DNA from: Balanoglossus misakiensis
Taxonomy: Eukaryota > Hemichordata
DNA length: 64,000 nt
Assembly: GCA_040954595.2 (NCBI GenBank)
Contig: CM082584.2
Location: 1,054,001 to 1,118,000 of the forward strand
Direction: 5' to 3'
The notes beneath the pieces were generated by a model. The model was not told the origin of the DNA. It did no database searches and saw only the letters and a program-made list of their open reading frames with translations. Position 1 is the stretch's first letter. Every line of letters starts with the position of its first letter. The position numbers were made by a program, and so were the translations under genes. This document shows positions 8,534-18,599 of the stretch, piece by piece.

Positions 8534-10988
8534 TTGTCATGTTTGTCAGTTGGTCGGAAAACCTAATCAATCTGTTCCTGTCGCTCCGTTGAAACCCATC
8601 CCTGCCTTCGATGAACCGTTTAGTAAGATTCTGATTGATTGTGTAGGGCCTCTGCCAAAAACTAGATCTAGGAATCAGTATTTGCTGACTATTATGTGTA
8701 TGTCTACGCGTTTTCCTGAGGCGATTCCACTTCGGAACATAACGGCTCCAGTGATTGCCGGAGCACTGTCACGTTTCTTTGCATGGGTTGGATTTCCACG
8801 AGAGATTCAATCTGACCAGGCAACTAATTTTATGTCTGGGTTATTTCAGCAGCTAGTTTATCACATGGGGATAAATCAGGTTAAATCCAGTGCGTATCAT
8901 CCAGAGTCGCAGGGGGCTTTAGAGAGGTTCCATTCTACCTTGAAAAATATGATTCGAGTGTATTGTTTCAACAATGACAAGGATTGGGACGAAGGGGTGC
9001 ATTTGTTGCTTTTTGCAGTTCGAGAGTCTGTTCAGGAGTCGTTGGGGTTTAGTCCATTTGAATTGATATTCGGCCATCGAGTGCGCGGTCCTCTTAAATT
9101 GCTGAAGGAACAATGGCTTGACGACAGTCCATCGGGTATGACCTTGTTGAAGTATGTGTCCACATTTAAATCCAGACTCAGTGAGGCATGTGAACTTGCT
9201 CGAGCTAATTTGAAATCATCCCAAAATAAAATGAAACACTTGTACGATAGGGTAGCGAAGAGTCGCGCCTTTAAACCTGGTGACAAAGTATTAGCGTTGT
9301 TGCCCATAACCGGAAATGCTTTGAGCGCACGTTTTCATGGTCCGTATAAAATTCTAGAGAAGGTTGATGATGTAAATTATGTAATTGAAACTCCTGATCG
9401 TCGAAAGGCGACACAATTATGTCATATAAACATGTTAAAGCTTTATCGTAATGAAAACCATGTACATAATGTATTGCCTATAATGTCTCCAGAAGTAGAT
9501 CATGAAACAGACTCGACATATGTAGCAGTTGCTGACGTTAAGAGCGACCATGATGTAAAATTGAAAAACTCAGAGCTGTTGAGTAATCGGGATACTTTAT
9601 TGGGGCATTTGTCACCTGACCACAGGAAAGATATTAGTCAGTTATTAGATAAGTATGTCGATTTGTTTCCTGATGTGCCGAAGAGGACTAATGTGTGTTT
9701 TCATGATGTAGATGTGGGAAATACCAGACCCATCAAACAACATCCATATCGGGTGAACCCTGAGAAGCTTGAGAAAATTCGGGGTGAAATTAAATATATG
9801 TTGAATAATGATATCATCGAAACTAGCAATAGCTGTTGGGCTTCGCCATGTCTTTTGGTGGATAAGCCTGATGGCGGTGTAAGATTTTGTACTGATTACA
9901 GGAAAGTTAATGCCATCACCAAAACTGATTCTTATCCCATCCCTCGGATTGATGACTGTATAGATCGCATTGGTAAAGCACAGTATATAACTACTTTAGA
10001 CTTGCTTAAAGGTTATTGGTGTGTTCCATTGACTGAAAGAGCCAAGGAGATATCTGCTTTTGCCACACCAGATGGTTTGTATCAGTATAAAGTTATGCCT
10101 TTTGGCATGAAAAATTCTGGAGCTACTTTTCAACGAATGATGAATTCATGTGTAGAAGGGATGAAAGAAACAGATCCCTATATCGATGACATTGCCTCAT
10201 ATGGTGGTGTACTTTGGTCTGAACATCTAGCATCACTTGACAAATTGTTTGACCGATTGCGACGAGATAACTTGACTGTAAATTTGAGTAAATGTCAATT
10301 CGGAAAGGCTAAAGTTAGGTATTTAGGCCATATTGTGGGGGGAGGTGAAGTGGCTCCTCTTACTGCTAAGATTAAAGATATTGTTGAATATCCGGTGCCA
10401 GTAAATCGACGTGGTTTAATGCGTTTCTTGGGGATGGCCGGTTACTACAGGAAATTTTGTAGAAACTTTTCTGAAGTGGCTGCCCCTCTAACCAATTTGT
10501 TAAAGAAGGGCAGAAAATTTGAATGGTCTTCGTCATGTCAGATATCATTTGACAAAGTCAAATCGTTGCTGTGTACTGTACCAGTGTTGAAAGCACCCGA
10601 CTTTACCAAACCATTCGCATTGAATGTAGACGCGAGTGACGTGGGAGCTGGGGCTGTATTACTTCAATTTGATGGTGCTAATGTGGCACACTCAGTTGCT
10701 TATTTTTCTAGGAAATTTAATTCTTGTCAACAGAATTACTCTACTATCGAGAAGGAAGCCCTTGCTTTAGTCTTAGCAGTTCAGCACTTTGAAATCTATG
10801 TAACTTCATCTGGGAAACCCGTTGTAGTTTTTACAGACCATAATCCGCTGGTATTCTTGCATAAGATGAGAAATAAGAATCGACGATTGCTTAATTGGAG
10901 TTTGTTGTTACAAGAATATGACTTGGAGATTAGGCACATTCGGGGAAAAGATAATGTATGCGCCGATGCTTTATCCCGTATGTATTAA
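8534..10988 (+). CDS. pol: Pol part 2: integrase core, reverse transcriptase, RNase H (Gmr1-type)
   Basis: Resumes the interrupted pol in phase at 8538. Integrase core: ILIDCVGP (first Asp), QSDQATNF (second Asp) and QGALERFH (Glu), with the D-35-E spacing exact; then a GPY/F module (FHGPYKILEKV, about 9330). Reverse transcriptase begins after about 9640 with GGVRFCTDYRKVNAI, LDLLKGYWCVPL, MPFGMKNSGATFQRMM and the catalytic YIDDI near 10180. RNase H follows with NVDASDVGAG, EKEALAL, FTDHNPLVF and a terminal CADALSRMY. All catalytic residues are present, so apart from the nested insertion and the gag-pol frame question the element looks recently active. Confidence 0.92.
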
Positions 10989-11156
10989 TTAACTGTAATT
11001 GACTGGTGTATATATCTCTCATGAAAGATATATTTTGCTACTTAAGAGGAAAATATTTAAAGTTGTAAAAAAAAAAAAAGTATATATTGTATTTGTAAAT
11101 CTAGAGTTAGAATTCTTAGAAATTTTGGAATCTTCAATACCAAAATTTCTTGTTCT

Positions 11157-11166
11157 GGAAGGGGGG
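11157..11166 (+). promoter_or_regulatory. polypurine tract of the Gmr1-type element
   Basis: GGAAGGGGGG lies directly against the 3' LTR. It is the expected plus-strand primer. The stretch 10989-11156 before it is AT-rich untranslated sequence. Confidence 0.8.
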
Positions 11167-11900
11167 TGTGACGATATTCTGTGATATAGCATAATTGTAT
11201 GTACTTGTAATTGTCTCTCTAGAGTTTACGCCCTCGGTGGTGAGATTTAGTATATTGAATACGTGTGTTTTAGTAGCTTGGGGAGTCTTGAGGACCACCT
11301 GGTCTGACTACTTCCTAGGGGATTTGATAGGATGGCAGCCATAGCGTTTGACGTGTATGATTTTGGATCCATAGACATCCTCCAACCATGTGAGTTTTGA
11401 CTATCACTTTTCATCTCAACCTGTGGTATATTTTAATAACCCAGCACACTACACTGAATTGATGTCGAGATGTTCTGAAATTGGGCGTTTAGCCGTACGG
11501 AACTTTGATCTGTCAATGGACATTGCTGGTGTGGAATGAATGTGCGGTGACGTCTCGGTGTACTTTGGCAAGTGCACGAAGAGTATCTGCGTCGCGGTCA
11601 AGTCGGACAGGAGGAAGACCTGGATGAATTACCAGACTCCACATGCATGCCAACGAGGACGATGTTTGTCGGACTTTATTTATTAGATTTAAGTTAAGTT
11701 AAGATAAGTTAAGATTGTAACGGATTATTTTCATAAGTTTGACCACGTGGCGTTTTGATTGTCATGTCTGTATATGGTATTTTGATGTACGGGTAATATT
11801 TTCATGATTAGTAATTAAATCCCCAGGTGGAATATATTTTCGTAGATTTGATCGTTCGATTCGATTTGTCTAGTTCACGTATAGCCGTCGATGCGTGACA
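11167..11900 (+). repeat. 3' LTR of the Gmr1-type element
   Basis: 734 bp, one difference from 1731-2464. Flanked on the right by GACGACTATG, which does not match the left flank. Confidence 0.95.
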
Positions 11901-12053
11901 GACGACTATGCCTCGAAGCAAAAGACACAGCCGACCCTGCCACGCAGATTCATTTGTTGTGTCACACATTTTCGATCCAAGAAGAGAATATCAACCTTGA
12001 CGTTGCGAAAATGACAAGAAACTTTCACTCATATAGGTTGTGTGATTACTTAC

Positions 12054-12191
12054 CCGCAACTTGTTGGGAATTGCTGTCACCAGAGGTGCCCACAGCGTGA
12101 AAGCCAGAATGACTGCGACGCCTGCATTGGAGTTCGTCATGAATGGAAACATCGATGAACACGTTCGGTCTTCGATGAGGCTAGTGTCCAC
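12054..12191 (-). CDS. probable first coding exon with signal peptide (host gene)
   Basis: The minus-strand frame starts MDTSLIED at 12191 (a second Met, MFPFMTN, is 13 residues on). It runs through a hydrophobic core (VAVILAFTLWAPLVTA) with a plausible cleavage site after VTA. It ends in phase 0 at an excellent donor (TTGCGG/GTAAGT). This looks like a secreted or membrane protein's first exon. Transcription would run left, placing the Gmr1-type element in intron 1 about 150 bp on. No later exon can be joined in phase: the 887-1037 remnant would hit a stop. Confidence 0.42.
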
Positions 12192-12679
12192 AGAATAGGC
12201 ATTCTTTTATAACGCAGCTGGGAGGTGGTAAATCCATTGTGATCACCATGCTATTAGTAGCCCAAGCAGTCAAAATTTGCGAAAAATATATAAATATGGA
12301 AAAAATATATCAATGGGATCAATAGTTATTAAGCACTTTTTAAAAACAAATGACACCGTAAGATCAATTATCTTGTTTTCCGCGACAAGTTTCAACATGG
12401 TATGTCAGCGCTACCAGTGAATAATATTATTAGAAACTATGACAGCTGTAACCGTGCGATTAATGATTTCATCAATTTTAATCATATACTTGTGAATATT
12501 TGCGCGGGTGCTGGTTTAATAAACTGTGTTGATATATAGGTGGAAGACTGTTTAGTTTTCCAGTCAATTATGTGATGTATTACGCCTGACGCTTAAATGA
12601 TTTGGTCTAGGGAGAATAACCGCGTTTGGCCGGTCAAGCGAACCCTGGATCTTGCAGGCTCTGCCCACTTTCCAATCAA

Positions 12680-12740
12680 CAACCATTGAGCATGCGCAGT
12701 TGATACTTCACATTGTAAACAAGATGGCGTCGCTGTATAT
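12680..12740 (+). promoter_or_regulatory. possible promoter region with NRF-1-like and YY1-like motifs
   Basis: GAGCATGCGCAGT (half of an NRF-1 site) lies near 12687 and AACAAGATGGCGTC (YY1-like, often just downstream of start sites) near 12718. This precedes a short candidate first exon at 12863. The motif match alone is weak, and similar ATGGCG words occur in repeats elsewhere in the window. Confidence 0.28.
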
Positions 12741-12862
12741 GCTTCTGGACCGCTGTCGCCCGACTATGTCGGCAAAGAAGAGGCGAATTTAACCAAGCAA
12801 CGCCATATCGGAAGATAGAATGATCGCGAGATGAAACCGGGATATCCAACGATTTGGCAGCC

Positions 12863-12876
12863 ATGTTGATTGATTG
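12863..12876 (+). CDS. candidate very short first coding exon
   Basis: GGCAGCCATGTTG is a strong Kozak context. The frame MLID is followed at 12877 by a consensus donor (GATTG/GTAAGT), phase 2. It would be the 5' end of a plus-strand gene whose later exons I cannot find. With four codons this rests on context only. Confidence 0.22.
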
Positions 12877-12899
12877 GTAAGTCGCCGAAGTAACTATTT

Positions 12900-15530
12900 G
12901 CCATTGATTTGTTTACCAGAAACGGTTTGCCTTTGGAACACATTTGACCTCACCGAAATTGATTTCAGAGTTTTTTCCCAAGAACTAATGACGTTCGTTT
13001 TCACCTTTCTGTCCCGAAGTTGCAAACGTGTTGTCTCTGAGAAAATAAATGTGATTTGTACCCGCGATAATCATAGTTCGGATTTCAACCCACAACATCA
13101 GCGCCAGCCATTCACCAACATGTGCCAGATAATGTTTATCAGTCATATTTTCTCAGTCTGAATTTACAAAAGACTAATTGTATATTATGCACATTGCAAT
13201 TTTAATATGTAACACGTTTGACCTGAGTGGGAGAATGGATTGAAGGGACACAAGCTTTTGTAGCCACTTATATTTTGACACTGTTTATATAAATGTTGAG
13301 CTGGCATATTTGTTCCCTTATGATGTAGTGTACCTGTTGCATTGAAATGAAGCTGTAATATTAAAGTGCAATTTAGTCCTTTGGTTTACTGGGAAAATGA
13401 GGTCAATAAATGACAGGTTTATTTAGATATATGATATATTTCTCACAAGCACTTATGCATATGTATGAGATACTTATTTATTTTTAATTTATGTATTTAT
13501 TTTTAATTTATTTTGTATGTTCAGGTAATCATATGGATTTGTATGGAATCACATACACATTAATTAAAGACTATCATATCACAGAAGTCGAGCCTCAACA
13601 TGTGTAAGGTAACCATTTAGGTTTCATGACTAAGTTTGTTTAAGAATTCATAAAGCACGAATTCTACCTAATGAATGAATTTTCTTAGAATTTCACAACT
13701 GTGACAGGGTTTGCAGTTATACGAAAAAGTGTTATTATTCACATACGAAACTTTTAGTATACATTTTTCTGATAGCAATGCATTTAACTTTGAACAAATA
13801 TTGACGTCAGTTAGTAGTGCTATTTTGTCAGTGAAATTGCTTCATCATCATCCCTCCAACCAAAGTTGAAACTGAGTTGCAAATATTGCACAGCTTGAAA
13901 TCATAAAATGTTGCAAAATTGAACCAACCATTCGGTCAACGATTATGTTCTTACAGCTATTATTAGAAGCAGACAGTCTCAGGGAACAAGAGACATGGGC
14001 CTGATTTGCAAACTGAGTTGGAACTAACCTTGCCTGCCCATGGATGCGCCAATTCAGTGAATCTTATCGTATTAAAAATGAATATGGAGAACTATTCTCT
14101 GTGTTGTGATTGTTAGCCTACATGTATACATATGTACCTTGAGTGATTCCACTTTCTTCAGTGTCCTGTGAATTCAGTTGCCATAACTTGCGCTTCACAC
14201 AGCGCATACATGTAGGTCTAATCAATTGGGCAACTGGGTCTTACAATATTATCTGATGCCTCTTACTGGCCGAAGGACCACAAGTTGCATTTTCATATCG
14301 CATATAAATAGAAAACCCATTAATTTCTACTGTATGATTTTATTGACGATTCAATAGTTTCATGACTGTTAGTGTTAATTACAATACCTAAATTCCCAAA
14401 TGAAAGCATGCTGTCAGTTTTCATGTGATTGATATTAATTTTACAATTTCAAAATATGCTTAGCTCTGAATGATTATGAACATATCAAACTTCATGTTAA
14501 ATAAACTGTCTTGATATTGTATACATTAAGGCCTACTACCAGTGTCACAACATTGATTTCCTGCATTTTTGCTCATGCCTTCTGACCAGTCAGTTGCCTC
14601 TGTATGTGTGTATGTAGTATGTATGGATGTATGTATGTCTGTCCACATCAAAAACTTGAAAACCCCTTCGCGTATCCCCTTGATATTTGGTGTGTAGATG
14701 TAGGCCAGCCTGTAAATAGGATTTTGTTCATATTAAGAAGGTTGAAGTATTTTCATGATTGGTTTTATTTGATTACTCCAGAAACATACAATACAGAGTC
14801 TGTGTGGTAAGTCTTGATATTGGGTTTTTAGATGCAGGCACGCCTGTTCAAATGAAATATGCTAATTACCTGGAGCAATGTGAAATTGATCAAAACTCAG
14901 AAACTCAACAACTGGTCAGATTGCTTTGAACATTTGTATGCATGTAGCCTATGTCACGCCTGATATACTTTCAGCTAATATCGTGAATTGTATCTATAAT
15001 TTAGTAAGCTATTTCCTATAGGTAATCTTTGTTAGTATTGTTTAAATTGTGGCAAAATTTGTAATTTTTGGGAAATATAATTTTGTCATTTTTGGTCAAA
15101 AATCATTTTCTCTGAAACTCCATGTCAGGTCAGGTTGCATTTAAATTTTGGTTTGCTTGTTCCATGAGGTAACCCAAGTAATGTTGTATATCATTTTGGT
15201 GAAATTTGCATATTTGTGGTCTTGAGGCAATTTTTGCAATTTGTATTCTTTGAAACCGCATGTCAAATTGCTTTCAATTTTGGTAGGCATGTTCCTTGTG
15301 GTGATTGAAGTGAGATATTGTTGGATTTGTTGATATCTGAATTTTTGTGGTTGAGGCAGTTTTTGTCATTGTTGAAGAAATGTTGTTTTCACTGAAAATA
15401 CTCCGATTCCTGTGAAATTGTATTAGGTTACCTGGTAGGTCATATCTGCTTGGCAATGTCACAGCGGTGTACACACCTATTTTTGTGTAATCCAAAGTGT
15501 GTAATAACCTAGCAAATATTTACTATTATA
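12900..15530. other. non-coding stretch
   Basis: AT-rich sequence without a credible coding exon. A GTATGTATG-rich segment near 14600-14650 and the text up to about 14700 recur in diverged form near 19660-19790 (GTCCA(A/T)CAACATCAAAAACTTGAAA), so part is interspersed repeat. Otherwise nothing is recognised. Confidence 0.5.
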
Positions 15531-15693
15531 TTATACCAGTATATTGATGGTGTAAATCACGCTATTTGATTGGTCGAGACACGACACGTGACCGTGATAT
15601 ATTAGCCATATACCACAGTCATATATCATAGTCAAAGAAAATGCCTTTTTAAAATGTTTTATGCAAAGTTTCAATATACTGGCATAATATAAT

Positions 15694-15836
15694 AGCAATA
15701 AAACACCCCCAGCCATGGTATACCACTCGATTTTGACCAGTTCAACTCCATATACGCACTCGCTATCGCTCGTGCGTATATGTCGTGAACTGGTCAAAAT
15801 CTCGTGGTATACCATGGCTGGGGGTGTTTTATTGCT
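15694..15836. repeat. 143-bp near-perfect palindrome (hairpin)
   Basis: The two arms, each about 70 bases, begin and end with AGCAATAAAACACCCCCAGC / GCTGGGGGTGTTTTATTGCT. They meet at a CGCTATCGCTCG centre near 15765, with only a few mismatches. It could fold into a long hairpin. It resembles a foldback MITE, but no outer target duplication was identified. Confidence 0.88.
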
Positions 15837-16488
15837 TAAGTAAATCATGTATGTTCTACTTCTTACAAGGTTGAAGTATGTTGATGTCTGGGTTAAATGG
15901 GATTCTTCAGAAACATACAATACAGAGTCTGTGGTACAGTTCATGGTCACATTCAGAATTACCTAGTCTATATCCAGCCGTGTTCTGTCCGCTTTGCTTC
16001 CAAAAGTATCGTCTAGTGTCATGCATGCCACTTGCCCAATAATCTGACACCCCTTGCTGGGAAATTTGATGTAACAAGTGTCCCTTAGTGAAATTATTAA
16101 CATAAACTGAACAATGTTGATTTGGCGTAAGATTATAGTGAAGGCAGGGCTTATTACATTGAAAATGCTATCCAGCCTTAATTACACATTATGAATATCC
16201 TTTGTCCAATCATTGGAAAAACAATGTACCGTAGACTTGCATAGCACTTTGAAGGTGAATCGCAAGTGGTCACTTTAATTACATTACCTCAAGCAGTCTT
16301 TTACATGTAGCTATAATAAGACAAACATTCCCGGTGTAATTAACATCACTGTTGTTATTAGTATCTATCTCCGATAAGTATCAAGTCTGCCTTATGTTAT
16401 TTTAAGTCAATTGTCAGGTTCATGTACATATTTTACAACTTATCTATCTTGTCAAAAACTTTCGCATGTACCTAATTCTAGGCTTACC

Positions 16489-17673
16489 AGTAGGGTTATA
16501 GATACAGTGTATTATATTAACATGCATTAATATGAAACTAAATGTTGATGGTTAATTAAAGACCCCCTTGAGCTATGGTAACCTCATTAAATATGTGCAT
16601 ATCTTATTCTAGAGGATGTGGTAACCTGGACATGGACAACTCTGGGGTCAAAATCTTTTGACAAACTTTTGGGTGATCTTGGGTAAACTTTGACCTACAT
16701 TCCTATATCTTGGCATCCGGCACAGATACATCCTTGACACTTGGAGTTATTGAACTATGTAATGGAATATTATGTCTTGTCTCATTAATTATGTACATAC
16801 CTAATGCCAGCCTAACCAATAGGGCTGGAAGTCTGCCTTTTTTTGGACATGATACATTTGAGATCAACATTTTTCTACAGCAGCCAGCCTTCTCTTAAAA
16901 AGAATGGACAATATAAAGGCTTTGCTGGTATACTGAACTTTGGACTCCCTCCCTGAGACTGTGTGCCAATGACGGGATAGCCTACTCAGCGTTGGGTAGA
17001 TCCTAAGAAGGCCTCAGCCAGGCATCAGATACAAAAAGCGGAAATCCAAGCTTTAATGGTGGGTTACATCGTTAACTTCCCTGCAGAGCTGATTTCTCAG
17101 ACTGTGAGCCAATGACGGGTAAAGCCCCTAGGTAGGGGCCACCTAAGACAGGCCGGTCATGCTTTAGTCACAAAGAAGGGCAAGTTCAGTCATACCATAA
17201 CGTTGTCTGCTGTATATGCTTCATAATGATTGCATGGTATTTTGAGAATACATTGTCTTAAGGCAGTGTGACCAGCTAAAAAGTACTGGAAAACACAGCC
17301 AATGTGTAATAAAAAACATCTAATTTGGCTGAATAAAAGACATAAAACACAGCAAAAGCACTGTGACTAGCTGAGACATAATACTCCATTATGCATTTCC
17401 ATCACTCCAAGTGTCAAGGTTGCATCTGCTCTGGATGCCAAGATATAGTAATGTTGGTCAAGGTTTACCCAAAGTCACCCAAAGTTCTGTCAAACAATTT
17501 TGACCCCAATGTTGTCCATGTTTAGGTTTCTCCCTCCACTGGATAGCCTACAATTAGATATGCAAATATTTAATGACGTTACCATAGATTAAGGCGGTCC
17601 TAAATTAACCATGAAATTATAGTTTCATGTTAATTCTTGTTATTACAAAACACTGTATCTATAACCCTTCTGG
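16489..17673. mobile_element. foldback element with about 280-bp inverted arms
   Basis: The left arm 16489-16766 and right arm 17385-17673 are diverged inverted copies. Examples are ATATCTTGGCATCC...CCTTGACACTTGGAGT on the left and its complement on the right, and GGGTTATAGATACAGTGT against ACACTGTATCTATAACCC. The centre holds two diverged direct copies of a block with GAGACTGTG(T/A)GCCAATGACGGG (about 16957 and 17098). No open frame was seen. It is probably a non-autonomous DNA element. Similar words (GACCTTTGACC..., CATACCTAATT) recur in the 48.8-53.6 kb array. Confidence 0.75.
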
Positions 17674-17984
17674 AAGCCATACTTTTTTTCATGCTACCCA
17701 ATATGTGAAAGTAGGTAAAAAATCAGCCAAGGTTATTTGAAATTTTGCTGAAAAAAATCCGGTCCCTGACATTTGGTAAAGGAGTCAAGACACTTGGCAA
17801 CAAATTTTTGTCCCAGATTAGAACATATTCATAAAAAACTCAGGGAAAGAAGGAAGTTTTTCACAGCTTTGGTGCTTCAAATAGTAGAGAGGTTCCCAAG
17901 TTATTTCAATGAAACCTTAATGTCAACATTACATCGTTAGACTCGAACTCATCTGGCATAAAGCTGCTAGTTAAAGCCCTAAGG

Positions 17985-18235
17985 GTTGTGCCACTTTTTC
18001 ATTATTTTCATCTAAGATTTGTCAATCTAAATAAGCTTACTGCTAGGTATACATCTACATGAACATCTTGTTGACAGACGATTGTGGCTGTAATTTAAAG
18101 AAGTCAGATATTTAACAGGTACCACACCTGTTTAATCTGCCTCTATACAAAGGGTACACATCTATAGTGGTATGCATCACCTAGATATGACAAACATAAG
18201 CACTACAAGTAATATGGCTTTATGGTGGCGATTTT
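17985..18235 (+). repeat. interspersed repeat, copy 2
   Basis: Direct, diverged copy of 1080-1345 (see there). Confidence 0.6.
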
Positions 18236-18434
18236 GAAGGATGTGGAGAAGATTTGAAAAACACTCTTGAGGAAAAAGATGTTAAATCTTTGAAATGTGT
18301 TTTATTCTTTGGTTCCCATTTCGTATATGTCTATCTACCACTGGGACCAATGTGAAATTGGTGGAAACTGGTCAAATTGCTTTAGAAATTGGTGTGTATT
18401 CATTTTGAGACCTCATGGATTTTTTTTCATTTTT

Positions 18435-18459
18435 AGCTCACGTGAAAATCACGTGAGCT
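18435..18459. repeat. short palindrome next to a GT-rich microsatellite
   Basis: AGCTCACGTGA-AAA-TCACGTGAGCT is an 11-bp perfect inverted repeat. It is followed by a (TG)n/(TATG)n run (about 18474-18520) and then text of the ACCGCTGAACCGATTTCAACC type. The same layout recurs near 49.6 and 52.6 kb, where AAACTACTGGGCCGATCGAG or similar follows a simple repeat. It probably marks a repeat-family end. Confidence 0.6.
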
Positions 18460-18599
18460 TATGGTTTAGCGATGTCTGTGTGTGTGTGTGTGTATGTATG
18501 TATGTGTGTGTGTGTCTGTCTGTATACCCGATATCTCAAGAACCGCTGAACCGATTTCAACCAAATTTAGTACACAGGTTCAGATATCATATGGCAAGA

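Larger units (their letters stand above)
1731..11900 (+). mobile_element. Gmr1-type Ty3/gypsy LTR retrotransposon, split by a nested element
   Basis: Two 734-bp LTRs (TGTGACG...GCGTGACA) flank a tRNA-Pro-type primer site, a Gag with two zinc knuckles, a protease, an integrase, then reverse transcriptase and RNase H, and a purine tract. Integrase placed before reverse transcriptase is copia-like domain order inside a Ty3/gypsy-type pol. That is the hallmark of the Gmr1 group described from deuterostomes. The LTRs differ at one position that I can find (T2224 against C11660), so insertion was recent. No env-like frame lies between pol and the 3' LTR. Expected 4-5-bp target duplications are not visible (TTACG before, GACGA after). 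The 4859-8533 segment is a second element. Confidence 0.93.

Noticed and set aside
10989-11156. an envelope gene in the Gmr1-type element
   Set aside because: Only about 170 bp of AT-rich sequence lies between pol and the purine tract.
15274-15950. minus-strand frames including a 139-residue one
   Set aside because: It crosses the 143-bp palindrome and has no recognisable domain; likely chance.
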